Source: Triatoma infestans (taxonomy: Eukaryota; Arthropoda; Insecta; Hemiptera; Reduviidae). From it: 64,000 nucleotides of DNA. The notes under the pieces were generated by a model. That model was not told the DNA's origin, made no database searches, and saw only the letters and a list, made by a program, of their open reading frames with translations. The DNA is taken from the NCBI GenBank assembly GCA_011037195.1, contig JAAEAF010005115.1, forward strand, positions 1 through 64,000, read 5' to 3'. Positions 22,886 to 34,379 of this stretch are shown here, piece by piece. The stretch's first letter is position 1. Every line of letters starts with the position of its first letter. Position numbers and translations under genes: made by a program.

Positions 22886-22888
22886 CTA

Positions 22889-23352
<464 letters not shown>

Positions 23353-23354
23353 TC

Positions 23355-24690
23355 TAAAGTTATTTATAGTCTTCAGTTATAACTATTTCGCTAATTTCTA
23401 TTTAATCTTCTTATTCAGGTTTACTCCAGATGGTCTTCCGATCTGGAAATTCACACCCGCCTCATGGAAAAGGGCATGGAACTCGCTGCCAGACTATAGA
23501 GTCCGTCCGTTTAGCGTGTAAGCTCAAGCATGCCTGGCTTAGTGTATTTTCTCCATGGCGACGCTACCACAATGCTTCCAATTGGGCTATAGATAGCACA
23601 AGCCTATTCTGCTCTAAACTCTGTGCGGAGCGTTTGAAAATAATACTGTATTGTGGACATTGGAGATTCAAGATCTTAATAAATAGAGATTTATTTGTTT
23701 GTTAATTCTTGTTGGTGATTTTTCTGTTACCCCCCGCCGGTCTTCATTCCAGGTTTCTTTACTTTTAGACGTTAACTTTTCCGCACAATATATTTTATTA
23801 TCATTACTAATTACTGTAGTTATTATAAGTTGGGCAATAATTGTGTGAATAATATTTTATACCTAAATTTGTAATTGTTTAGTTATTGGGCTCTGCACGT
23901 ATAAATAAATAAATAAATAAATAATAAAATATCTCAGTAAGTGGTCTGAACAGAATGAAAGTGACACTCGCTCTCCGCGCGCTGCTAACGAACTGTTTAC
24001 TACCCAGATATTTAAAGAAAGGGAAATAACAGCATATATACCAAATTTTAGTATTACTATAATTATTGTGATATTATAGCTTTAATTAATCTAATATTAA
24101 AGAATTTTAGTTTATATTTATTGTTAACAATATGATTTTTAAAAGTATAAATATATTTTTTTAAGAATTTGTTCAATCATGATTAGGCAAGAAAAAAAAA
24201 AAAAATAAAATCGACTCGTTCAACAAAAGAGAAAAAAAAGCAAAAAGCTAACTCAAAATTAAAGACTTTCTTTGTTAGGTATGCAGGGAGATAAAGATTA
24301 TGTAGAGTAACTTCCATGCATTACAAAGTAGCAGGATTGTAATTTGTTACAACTCGGTCTTTTTATTTCACCCAATGGAAATCCGTAGGTTTCTAGTTTT
24401 TTTTTTTTGTTTTCATTCATTCATCAAATATGGCTTCACAAAGAAACAGGAAAAAACAAAAAAAAAAAACAAAAACAAATCAATGCATATTTTGTTCACA
24501 CACTCAGATCTTATAATATCACTGGTTTCGGCCATGATAAGAATGGAAGCTTAAACCACTGTTTCTGACAGTTTCTTTGTCTCTTTACTTACTTCTTGTT
24601 CCCATTTAGTACCGTATAACCAGTATCAAAGTTGATCTTTTCTGAGAAAATCCATATATAATTCGCAAATAGTAGAAAATTCATTGTCAA
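23355..24690. other. Possible LTR remnant, ATAAATAA repeat and unassigned sequence
   Basis: At 23600-23735 the sequence TTAATAAATAGAGATTTATT is followed by TTGTTAATTC and TGGTGATTTTTCTGTTACC. That resembles the end of an LTR followed by the start of an internal region. I could not find a matching partner. An AAATA microsatellite lies at 23900-23932. There is no supported gene. Confidence 0.3.
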
Positions 24691-25349
24691 TGTAATGGAA
24701 TCGTTTGATGTGTGATTCCTGGAGTAGCAGACGTCTTGAAGAGGGCGGAAGTTAGTTGAGAGATTTTGGGAAGTTAGTGCTCGAATAATTAAACGGTTTA
24801 TATAAAAATAACTATAATTGAACAATACTTTGAACGTTAGAAATGGTAACTAATAATTATAATAAAATACTTAGTAATAAATAGAAGATAAATTAGAATG
24901 ATAAAATAACTAAACTAAAGTGCACAACTAAGAGAATGATAAGTTTGAATATAACTGTGTATAGTAAATTGCCGCTTGTGTATAAAGACGTGCTCGTTTG
25001 GCCATAGATGATATAATAATGCTCGTCGTATATGATAGAGTTTATATAATACTGTTTTTCACAATCACACCAAGACATCTGTCCTAGTGTGCGACCTTCG
25101 TAGTTTGGTGACCTTATTCAGGTCAGTTCAGTGGCCAACCTTATCGCGGCGCTTGCTTATTGATGTACAGTATTGATGAAAAGGCTTTGTTAGGCCGCGG
25201 CTGTCTTGAAGCCGGCGGCCAACTAGGTCGCATGTTTTATCACTGCCACTCTTCATAAAGGTAGCAGCTGGCTGGAACCACTAGTTGTAAATTATTATTT
25301 CTTTGGTGTTTGACTTTGCCGATGTCAATGACTTTGCCATGTCATTACA
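24691..25349 (-). mobile_element. Solo LTR (family L1) with GTCAA target duplication
   Basis: The 659-bp unit runs from TGTAATGGAATCG to GTCATTACA. GTCAA is present at 24686-24690 and 25350-25354. It resembles 7717-8444 and the reverse complement of 61326-62005, sharing CTTGAAGAGGGCGGAAGTTA with the latter. Strand is assigned from the 61.3-kb copy. No internal coding region remains. Confidence 0.8.
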
Positions 25350-25413
25350 GTCAATATGGTTGATAGTGTTTTTCACCCAGTTTAGTTTGTCCACTCCAAA
25401 TTTAAAACAGGCT

Positions 25414-25719
25414 TGTAATGATGTAACAGCAACCAAAGAGAGTAAAGAGCAAAACCTAAAACCACTCTCTCGGACTGGACTGGGAGAAACTGTATAAATA
25501 TAGCGACCGACAGTCAATAGAAACACCGTTGAATCCAGTTCAATATATCCAATCGTTACGTGTCATTTTCATACCACTCTACCATAAAACATTTCTCTAT
25601 TGTAAAGTCCAGGCAGTCTGTATCACTTAATTAATATATTAGTTAACCAGTGTTAACCAAGACTTCTTCTTATATTATCAACCAGACCTAAATTCTTTCC
25701 ACCTAGCACATGCATTATA
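25414..25719 (+). mobile_element. Solo LTR (family L2) with GGCT target duplication
   Basis: This 306-bp LTR begins TGTAATGATGTAACAGC and ends GCATTATA, flanked by GGCT at 25410-25413 and 25720-25723. A TATAAATATAGCGAC promoter block lies at about 25494, and TTTCTCTATTGTAAAGTCCA and AACCAGTGTTAA blocks follow. It is the cleanest single copy of the LTR that is repeated in the composite at 1402-2560, and it defines the family ends. Confidence 0.8.
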
Positions 25720-25767
25720 GGCTGCTACCATATTCTAGCTTATTGTCCAAAATTCATTTAAAGATCC

Positions 25768-26757
25768 TTTTTACTTTCTCTTACTCCTTAGTAAGAATAA
25801 GTATTGTAATCGTGTCAAAATGATCGATATCGAGTTTTCACTGGAAATATCCCTTTGATGTCCCCTGAGTCCAAAAAAGTGGCTTTTATCAAATGGTCTG
25901 CGTGTCTCTCTGTGTGTGTATGTGAACAGCATAGCTCAAAAACGAAAAACCGTAGAAAGTTGAACTTGATATTCCGTTTAGGTATCACCATGGCATCAGA
26001 CAGTGGGTCATCTGTCAAAATTCCTCAACTGCAAGTGCCACGTTACTTGTTGGTTTTTTTACTTTTTTGCATTTTTCTCAAAAATGCCTCGGACGATTTT
26101 TTTCAAACTTGATATATCCACTACATATATAAAGTGCTACAACTTTTGTTAATTATGTTTCTCTGGAAAAATTCATTTAAGGGCAGTTATGGGGGAGGGG
26201 CGGGGGTAGATCTTCATCTAAAGTGCTATTTCAGTTTATTAAACAATTCTGTCATCTAAATAATGTTAATTAGAATAAAAAAAATTGGATAACCGGAAGT
26301 GCGTTTACATTCCACTTTACTAAATGATTTTTTTCACATTTTCGCGATTTTCTCAAAAATGTCTCCAACGATTTTCTAGAAACTTATAAACTAAACATAC
26401 AAAGATCTACAACTTTTATTTAAAACATTACTCTGGAAAAATTCATTTAAGGGCACTTTTAGGGGTGGGGTGGGGTTATGTTTTTCTCAAAATTGCTATC
26501 ATATTTGATAACGTGTATTTGGATGATAGATTGTACAATTCAATCATCCAAACAATCTTAATTAGAAAGAAATAAATGACCAAAATTCCAAGTTTCAAGA
26601 AAATTAGTAAACCGGAAGTGCGCTTTTACTGAACACTTTTTTTCAGTTTTCGACGAATTTCATTAAATTTGGTACACAAACCAAAAAAAAAAATTGTCAA
26701 ATATAATTTTGAGAACTGGAGTAAGAGAAAGTAGTGTGAGTGTTTCACCCAGATTTT
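25768..26757 (-). mobile_element. Helentron-like repeat, full copy H2
   Basis: Minus-strand copy of the family described at 12460. The 3' hairpin ACTTTCTCTTACTCC/TAGTAAGAATAAGT is at the left (25769-25801). Monomer sites appear as CCGGAAGTGCG near 26295 and 26620, and the leftmost one is diverged. The 5' end GGGTGAAACACTCACAC lies at the right (26735-26757). The microsatellite is reduced to GTGTGTGTATGTG. No coding frame. Confidence 0.8.
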
Positions 26758-27312
26758 TTTTATAAAATTTTTTATATTGTTGATAAGAGGAGGGAAGTAT
26801 CGAATCGATCGTATCGAATTTCATCGAACTTTCCACCGGAAATACGAAAAAGTGGTTTTCAGAAAATTGTGTTTGTTTGGGGGGGGAGGGCACAGCATAA
26901 CTCAAATTTTTTTAAGGCGGGGTGCGAAGGATGGTAGAATTTTGCTTTCCTTTAATGTGCCATTTCATTTTATTATACAATTCTATCATCTATCTGATAT
27001 TAAGTAGAATTAAATGTGTTGCAAAAAAAAAAGCGAGTTCGAAATTGCGAATTCACTGAAGAATTATGTTAGTTTCTGTGATTTTCTGCTTAAAGATGCC
27101 ATGGGTTTTATTATTAAACTTGATATACTAATTTATATAATGAATTGTATCACTTTTATTGGTAACTTTCGTTAAAAAAAGCTCATTTCATTATCTCTAG
27201 ATTTTCCCATTGATAATTATTGAAGACAATAACAATATGTAAATATTTTAAGTTTAATGAAAATTTTTCGATTATAACAATGAAATTGCAGTAAGAGAAA
27301 GTGGGATTTCTC
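26758..27312 (-). repeat. Helentron-like repeat, diverged copy beside H2
   Basis: A second minus-strand copy abuts H2. It has a diverged 3' half (TCCACCGGAAATACG, AAAGTGGTTTTCAG, ACAGCATAACTCAA), one monomer (TACAATTCTATCATCTATCTG), and a right end GCAGTAAGAGAAAGTGGGATTTC. The adjacency could be a tandem insertion or one element landing in another. Confidence 0.6.
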
Positions 27313-28704
27313 ATCACTACGCGTATTATCCTAAGCGATGCCAGCGCTCGACGTGACTACCAATTTAAACGAATAGCTCTGCTCAATTTCTCCAAATGAA
27401 TTTTTCGGAATAAATACAGGCTTAGTTTGCAGTCTAATTCGACCTATAAACCGTATTAAACAAGTCAACAAGTGTGAAAACAAATCTAAAGGCAGAAGTC
27501 CAAAGAAGAATCTTCATACAACAGTCTTAAACCATCAAGAAAAATTACGTATCGATCTCTTATGAGCTTACCAGTCTGTATCAAGATTTATTATTGGTCA
27601 ATAATTTCGCATGTCTATAATAATTCTACTTCATATTAAATAGACCGTGTAAATATACATTGTTTGTGTTTTCTTTTCTTCAAACCGAATTTCTTTTGTC
27701 GTGAATATATAATGGCCTTATTGAGGAAATTCGCCGCTAAGCGCTAGATTCAATAATCAGCCACGCCGATGCGCCGTTGCACGGGTTACCACCAGCTTGC
27801 CTCAAAACCGCACTTATCTATTGGATTCTCTAATCTGTAGGCACTTCACAACCTTCTCCCACTCAAGAAGAACAAACATCATAATTCCATCGCCAAGTCT
27901 TACTTGCAGTTAAATATGTCTTTTGATATTTGACTGTGGTTTGGAGTTGTTATAACAAACCTCCTTAATTTCTTTTCTTTCGCTATCCCAGTTTATTCCA
28001 TTCATAGGCGAGAAGGCGAAGCTGGCTCTAAGATCTTCAAGTCAGTGGGGCTTGATATGCTGTTGAGGGCATTGAAAAATGGTTTATAAGCGCCATCACC
28101 TCACCAAAGTGGCGGTGAGGTGAGACTGACGTACTTCAGGTTACTCTTGAAGGGCATATTATGCTCAGCAAGCTGAACCTTTTTTTGGCGGAAGGAGGGA
28201 GAGGAAAATGAACTAAGGAAGAGATCTGATGATCGAGTCTGCCTACTTACAAAACATGACCATACAATGAATCTCAGCAGACCCTCTTTGGGGAAATATT
28301 GAAGATTTTCGAAAATTGGCGCAGAATTATTGGTGCCAATGTTGGAATGGAAAATATCTTTCATCAACAAGTCCATACTGACTTCAGTTGGTTGAACCGG
28401 GCATTTCGTCTGCTTTTTTCCAAGTTTCCAAGCTATTATAACTTCTTTTAAGAGGCCACAAAATCATAAGTAGAATAGGCTTATAGTTTTCGGCTTCTAG
28501 CCGGCCGGCAAGGGGTATCTGTTGCATGTAGTTACTTGGGGAGTAGCGACCCCATGGGTTACCACAGCTCAGTACTCCATGCACTTCGTCAGAGCAGTAC
28601 ACAATACACTTGAACTACATATACTCTACACTTTACAGACAAGGACAAACACAGTACCCAAACTAGAGTCTCCGTCCATAGTTAATTGGCGGAAGCCAAG
28701 GGAG
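27313..28704. other. Unassigned stretch with a short perfect hairpin
   Basis: No recognised gene. A perfect 10-bp stem (TCACCTCACC with GGTGAGGTGA, 8-nt loop) occurs at about 28095-28122. The minus-strand frames 28101-28376 and 28384-28602 have no motif I know. Confidence 0.35.
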
Positions 28705-28994
28705 AAGGAGGGGATTAGCTCAGTGGTAGCGCGCTAGACTAGCAATGCGGAGGTCCTGGTTTCGAATTTCGCATGCTGCCCTTAGATTTTCTCCTCGTAG
28801 GATCCTCTACAACTCACTATCCCGTGATGGGCAGTGTTGTCTGTAGCCAGAGAACACTACCTGGAGGCCGGCTGTGCATTGGAGAAGGCTACGGGGGGGC
28901 ACATTAGATCTTTCCGGTTACACTGCAATGATCCCCTACAACAATCTACAATCTTCAGCTTCTATGAGGGCTTCCCTTTAGCAAATAAATAATG
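28705..28994 (+). mobile_element. SINE S1, long-tailed subfamily, plus strand
   Basis: The head GGGGATTAGCTCAGTGGTAG (A box) is followed by GGTTTCGAATTTC (degraded B box). The body includes CTACAACTCACTATCCCGTG, GGGCAGTGTTGTCTGTAGCC and CTGGAGGCCGGCTGTGCATT. The extended tail has ACATTAGATCTTTCCGG, ACTGCAATGATCCCC and CAAATAAATAATGG. It is the most complete copy of the long-tailed subfamily. Confidence 0.85.
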
Positions 28995-29199
28995 GAAGGC
29001 CTACTATGCTCTGCACGCTCTTCTGATGGACCCACAATTACGCACCGAGGGGATTCATTTCTTTGAATACCCAGGAAGCGTCAACTGCACCATGAGGACA
29101 TCGCAATTTTCCCTAGAGAAAGAAAGCGGGGTATGGTCTTTTGGTTTTCAACCTTGGATTGGAGATGTTATTCATAACTCCTTGCCTTTTTGTGTTCTT

Positions 29200-29385
29200 C
29201 CTATTCTTATTTTCCATCTGCAGTAAGTTGGCCATAGGGCCAGGGATCATCAATGGGACAAGGACTGTGATGTAAATCATTTGAGAGATCTCAAACTCTT
29301 CAATGGAATAGAATAGTTTGGCAACCTACAGAGGCTTCTATTTAGCGAATAAATAATAAAAATAAAGATAAACCCTATTTTTCTT
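29200..29385 (+). repeat. SINE S1 long-tail fragment
   Basis: The 3' portion (CTACAGAGGCTTCTATTTAG, then CGAATAAATAATAAA) resembles the tail at 28960-28994. No head or promoter boxes are present, so this is a 5'-truncated fragment. Confidence 0.4.
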
Positions 29386-30008
29386 TCACAAACAAGATAG
29401 TAAGTATAAGTTGCCGTTAAACGTTTGGGGCTAGACTATTCTAGTGAAATGGTACGCATGGTATCGTGATAAAATTGTAAACAGTAAAGATGGTTATCTA
29501 TTTTGTGTTGTATGCGTTGTCTAGTTCTAGATTCAGTTTGCTAGAATCACGCATACTATTTTACACAACGAACAACCAAAAGTCCGTTTCAATTACACTC
29601 CATTTTGGTATTATCGTTTTACTAGGCACCACTATCTATAATAACTGTATAATAGTTCAAACAATCCAATAGTACAAACTGTCTAAACTAGGTTTAGCTA
29701 GTGGACGGGGGCTCTTTAATATATAACATGGGTCACCGTTAAATTTTATTCGTACACACATGTATGAAGGCAATAGCTTGTTTATGTATGTGTGTTTGTT
29801 GTATGTGTGTGTTTGTTTAACCAAAGTAGTGTGGGTGTGCGACTGGGCACAAACCAGGATACTCTCGGGCAATGCCATAGGATCACGTGATACACACAGC
29901 TAGAGGTTTGGGATCTTTTTAGGGGAAGGGATGGTTGGGAATTGTACATTTGATATTCATTGTTGCTAGTGGAGGTGGCAAGGTCCTATTTCTCTCACTA
30001 TTGCACTC

Positions 30009-30050
<42 letters not shown>

Positions 30051-30784
30051 AACACCACACTTCTCTCTTACAGATAGGTTGGACTCCGTTTCACCGGTAC
30101 TCCTCCAGTTCTAAACTTCAAACCGCGTCGTCCCCTACCAACCATGGTATTCGACCAACCATGGCCAAAACCAAGACCGAAACACAAACGATATCTGCTA
30201 CAGAACAAGAACCCTAATCTTCTCGGACAGACTAAAATATTGATACAGTCTGTCGTTTTCCACTATACTCGCACATTACACTCACACACACACACATACA
30301 AAACATACACAGTTACGACACCTACTTTTTTTATCTCTCTTTTCTTGTTTAGCGTTTTCTTCCTATTCTGGCTAGCAAATCTTTCTTTTTTTTTGTTTTT
30401 TTTTCTTTGTTTTCTACTCTACATTTGTTTACAATTTATACTTTAACAAAAAAATAAAGAAAGAAAAGAAAAGAAAAAAAAATAGAGAAATATTCAACAA
30501 AGAGAAAATACTTTTTTATTTAAAAAAAGAAACCTTTCTCAAAGAATGATATACTTTTAGTTTTCACAATGGTATGCTATTATATCCCCTGTAATTGGGG
30601 TGGCGAACCTATTGTCAAATCTCTTATAAATGAATTGCGATCAGCCCCAAAATATTTTAAGGATTTTTATTTACATCTCTTACAGATTTTCTAAAAATAA
30701 ATAAATAAATCAAATAAATTAGGGTATAGTCTACATATTCCATTGACATGTCCATTCCTATAATATTATTATTATTATTTGGAA
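29386..30784. other. Unassigned stretch with CT/TA microsatellite
   Basis: No gene recognised. There is a CT repeat followed by TA at about 30007-30050, CA repeats near 30278, and A- and T-rich segments at 30385-30540. The frame 30144-30446 spans low-complexity sequence and is not convincing. Confidence 0.4.
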
Positions 30785-30862
30785 TGTTTAGATGCGAGTA
30801 TTGTAATAGTGTCCGATTTTCGATACGGAATTTTTGAGCTTCGCTAAATCCAAAAGTAGTGG

Positions 30863-32205
30863 TGTTACGTATTCCTGTGGTTTAAGGGTGGTTTTTGACA
30901 AAATGCAACGGAACACGTAACTGGTCGATAAAAGAATCAATAGATTGCGCTGATGGCAATCCAGGGAGTGACATTACTTGTAACTCTCGTCACCCAGGGC
31001 ACTGTCTTACTTAATTATTTAGAAATCTTGTCACTTTGAGCGCTGACTGACACTTCTTATCGTGATCGACGAGACCGACGCTACAGTAGTCTCCTAGTGC
31101 TGCCCAAGTAGTTCACATGTATCATAGGAAACAGTACGACGCTATACCAGACACCATTTTTTACTAATTATTATCTTACAAATCGTTTGTATTGAAGTTC
31201 TTTTATTGTGAGTTTGCACAGTTACATATTAAGCTTATTATTCAAGTGTTTTTCCGCTTTCTTGTGGCGTATCTTCAATTCGCATTATCATACTTCTTTT
31301 ACTGCGTAAAGTTGCAGCCTCACGTTTTGTAATACTTCTAGCAGTCTGGTGATTATTTAATTTACAGTAGAACGCTTATTAAGGGCCTATTCAGCAGTGG
31401 TGATTACAAGATTCACCAATTCAGCTAGCGTCAATCTCTGGCGGATGCAAGTGGCTTATACTAACTTCATTCAACTATTTCTGAGTAAGATATTTATCCC
31501 ATTTTTCCTCTCCTTTATATCTTTACTCACTATTCATTGTTATTACAAGCTGGCAGATGCCATTTATGCGATAATTGAAATCGCTCTGAAGATAAGTGAC
31601 TCTTCACTGTCTGCTCAACTTATACGTTCCGGGGAGACGTATTCTATACACCAGATAGAACAAATTCTGATTAAAGGAGGCGTGAGGGGCTGTAATTTTA
31701 AGGCAAGTATATTCACTTTACCTTCTCTTAGTCGACCTCCTGGTGTGATTATATATCTTCTCAAACCCAGTTTGAGAATTTGCAGTTCTATCTTAGCCTT
31801 ATTTTCCTACATATTTATTCTTGTGCCAACAGCTTCGCAGGGTCTACTATCTGCTGGTCCTCCGACGGATGTAAATTCATCCTTTCTTCAGCAACCTGTG
31901 GACAGCCCTGGAAAGGATTGTTTGCCATTCAGACAGTCAGAGTAATTCCCAGGGCGTACCCACTAGTCAGCGTTCGTTTTCGAGCTCGGATGTGAGGCGG
32001 AAGAACTGGGGAGGCGCTTGTTCATCAATAAATTTATTGCTATTTTTGACTTGGTGCTTTTTCTGTCTTTGTTGCCCCACCTTTCTATTCATTACAGCAA
32101 GACCTGCCTATGGTCTCCTTACGGAGTTCGTGCAGTGTTCTAAATTCCCGGAAACCATCTGTTGGTGCCGGATGAACTACTCACCGAGCTTGCAAATACG
32201 TAACA
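30863..32205 (+). mobile_element. 1343-bp LTR-like element with AGTGG target duplication
   Basis: The ends are the inverted pair TGTTACGTATT and AATACGTAACA. AGTGG occurs at 30858-30862 and 32206-32210. The host sequence continues across the insertion, as CCAAAAGTAGTGG then TTTGTATAAAATGGTCTGTG, so the boundaries are exact. TG...CA ends with 5-bp duplication fit a large solo LTR, or a non-autonomous LTR element, of BEL/Pao or gypsy type. It contains a 182-codon frame (31397-31945). Strand is a guess. Confidence 0.65.
31397..31945 (+). CDS. Hypothetical 182-codon frame inside the LTR-like element
   Basis: The frame has an N-terminal basic and hydrophobic region, with stretches such as FIPFFLSFISLLTIHC and SILALFSYIFILVPTA that could span membranes. 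The C terminus is Ser/Pro-rich. No retroelement or host motif is recognised. Its length is unusual for this AT-rich window, but it lies wholly within an inserted element and has no conserved residues to judge by. It may be spurious. Confidence 0.2.
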   Translation: MVITRFTNSASVNLWRMQVAYTNFIQLFLSKIFIPFFLSFISLLTIHCYYKLADAIYAIIEIALKISDSSLSAQLIRSGETYSIHQIEQILIKGGVRGCNFKASIFTLPSLSRPPGVIIYLLKPSLRICSSILALFSYIFILVPTASQGLLSAGPPTDVNSSFLQQPVDSPGKDCLPFRQSE

Positions 32206-32242
32206 AGTGGTTTGTATAAAATGGTCTGTGTGGGTATGTATG

Positions 32243-33089
32243 TGTTATGGATCCTCTCTTTGGAACCTAATGCCTATATATACAATTGACAGTCAGCAAA
32301 AATACGCCAATGAGGCAATCGCTTATCTTTTGAATAAGTGCTTTCATGTCAAGTCCCATTAACATTAGAAAACTTCAAATGATCAATAACTCACCGGTAT
32401 TTGATGGATCGCACAATAGTGATGTTACGAGCTACATTGACCAACTCAATAATTATAGTAATCCTCTCCAGATGGTCTGATGCGGACAAATTAGAAATTT
32501 TAATACTAAAACTGACTGCTTCCGCAAAAATTTATTTTGATACATTCAAAACTCAATGCGCAAACAATAATGTACTTTTAACAATAGAAAATGTGATAAA
32601 CAGAGTTCACTCGCCAGTCACAACGTGTCATTTACCTTACCCTTTACCACTCTACCATACTGTCAATTTTAGTGTAACGTTTAGGCAGTCAGTGTCATCT
32701 TTTTATACTATACAGTGTTCAGCCATATCTAGTTGTTCATTCAAACCAAACCATTTCTCTCGTTCATCATACCCACTATATTGGATGATGTAATAGGTTC
32801 CAAAGAGAGGATCCATAACAGAGAAAGAGAGGCAAAAATGACAGGACCACTTCTCGGACTAAAGTGGGAGAAACTGCATAAATACAGCGACGGAAGATAG
32901 ATATACAACACAGTTCACTCGCCAGTCACATCGTGTCAATTACCTTACCCATTACTACTCTACCATAATCTACAATTATAGTGTAAAGTGCAGGCAGTCA
33001 GTGTCACCTTTTTATATTATACAGTGTTCAGCCATATCTAGTTGTTCATTCAAACCAAACTGTTTCTCCCGTTCATCATACCCATTATA
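32243..33089 (+). mobile_element. Composite LTR element with gag relic and TATG target duplication
   Basis: The 847-bp unit is flanked by TATG (32239-32242 and 33090-33093). Its first 26 bp are the exact reverse complement of sequence just inside the right LTR (32795-32820 region). It then holds a gag-like relic (about 32385-32600), a 5'-truncated LTR (about 32600-32780) and a full LTR (32789-33089, TGTAATAGG to CATTATA). The LTRs carry TAAATACAGCGACGG and CAGGCAGTCAGTGTCA blocks related to family L2. It is non-autonomous and rearranged. Confidence 0.7.
32385..32600 (+). pseudogene. LTR-retroelement Gag relic
   Basis: Two frames joined by a frameshift near 32468 give VFDGSHNSDVTSYIDQLNNY and then RWSDADKLEILILKLTASAK. 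The second frame continues to a TIENVINRV end. The spacing (FDG, hydrophobic helix, W-D-K, L-K-L-T-A-A) resembles the N-terminal Gag helices of Ty3/gypsy-like elements, which assemble the particle and bind RNA. Only about 70 residues survive, and the relic runs directly into LTR sequence. The family assignment is inference. Confidence 0.5.
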
Positions 33090-33138
33090 TATGCATGTAT
33101 GAATGTGAACAACATAGCTCAATAAGGAAAAATTACAG

Positions 33139-33251
33139 TCAATGAAAATGTTCTCGACCAGTCAATGTTGCAATATGTCTATAGATTTTCGGGTATTGAC
33201 CAATGAAAAAATTTTTTCATTGACCAATACCCGAAAATCTATAGACATATT
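33139..33251. mobile_element. 113-bp near-perfect palindrome with 12-bp target duplication
   Basis: GAAAAATTACAG is repeated exactly at 33127-33138 and 33252-33263. The insert ends in a palindrome whose 41-nt arms (33171-33211 and 33212-33252, overlapping the second duplication by one base) pair at 39 of 41 positions with no spacer. The first 30 bp (TCAATGAAAATGTTCTCGACC) also echo parts of the arm. There is no coding capacity. The 12-bp duplication parallels the foldback element at 11579-11914. Confidence 0.75.
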
Positions 33252-33909
33252 GAAAAATTACAGAGAAACTTGATATTCCATTTAAGTATAATCATGGAAT
33301 CCGACAGGAAGTTATCTGTCAAAATTGCTCAACTGGAAGTACAACTTACAGAGTATTTTACACACTTTTTTGCGATTTTCTCAAAGATGGATGGTAGATT
33401 ATTTTCAAATATGATATATCAATTATAAATACCAAGAGCTATAACTTTTATTTGAAACATTTCACTGGAAAATTCCTTTTAAGGAGGATTTTTGGGGTGT
33501 GATGGAGGGGGAGTATGTTTTCTTATAAAGTGTTATTTCATTTATGACACAATTTTATCATCTAAATAATATTAATTACAATATTAATAACCTCCAAAAG
33601 AGGTTTTTCAATTTTTTGAATTTTTCTCCCATAAAAACACCGATGGAAACTAAAAAGCACTTTAGAGGAAAACATAACCCTACCTATACCCTAAAAGCCC
33701 CCCCCTAAATGAGTTTACCCAAAATGTTTAAAATAAAAGTTTTTTCTCTTTATTCGGGTAGTTCGCATACTTCGTTTAACGAAAATTGCTTAGAGCGTTT
33801 TTGATAAAAATGAAAAAAACAAACTCAAAACTACTTTCAGTAAAAACGCACTTCCGGTCATCCGATTTTCTTCATAATCGGAATTTCAACAACATATTTA
33901 GTTCTAATT

Positions 33910-34379
33910 CGAAACTGGTAATAAATAAGACCATTTTAAGCCCTATTGCTATGTAAGAGACGTGGGTGAGGACTAGCAATTTTAAACGCTGGGAAAGGAA
34001 GATCCTACGGAAGATTTTTGGTCCTATAAAGGAAGGTGAGAGGTACAGAATAAGAAAAAAACAGGGAATTGATGGAACTGTACCAGGATCATCAGGATCT
34101 AGTGGGATGGATAAAAAGAGGGAGAATTAAATGTTTGGGACATTTGGAAAGAATGGAAAATACAAGAATTCCCAAGAAAATATGGGCTGGTCACCCTGGA
34201 GGGGCTACAAGAAGAGGAAGACCGAGACTTCGTTGGTTGTATGAAGTGAAGTCCGACTTGAGAAGCATCGGAATAAGAAGGTGAAGAAGGATTGCGGAGG
34301 TGAGAGAGGAATGGCAGCGAGTAATTGAGGAGGCCAAGGTCCTGCGTGGACCGTAGAGCCAAGAAAGAAGAAGAAGAAG
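33910..34379 (+). pseudogene. RTE-like LINE 3' end (family R3), copy 2
   Basis: This 5'-truncated copy reads WERKILRKIFGPIKE near 34005, then KCLGHLERMENTRIPKKIW and GRPRLRW, then EEWQRVIEEAKVLRGP in broken frames. These are the C-terminal segments after the RT of RTE-like elements. It ends AGAGCCAAGAAAGAAGAAG with a GAA-type tail. ATTTARTTCTAATT at 33896-33909 and 34380-34393 (13 of 14 identical) is the target duplication within the Helentron-like host. The coding part is not functional. Confidence 0.8.

Noticed and set aside
28095..28122. The 10-bp perfect hairpin as a terminator or regulatory RNA
   Set aside because: It is isolated in eukaryotic sequence with no transcript context. A stem this short is expected by chance in 64 kb of repeat-rich DNA.
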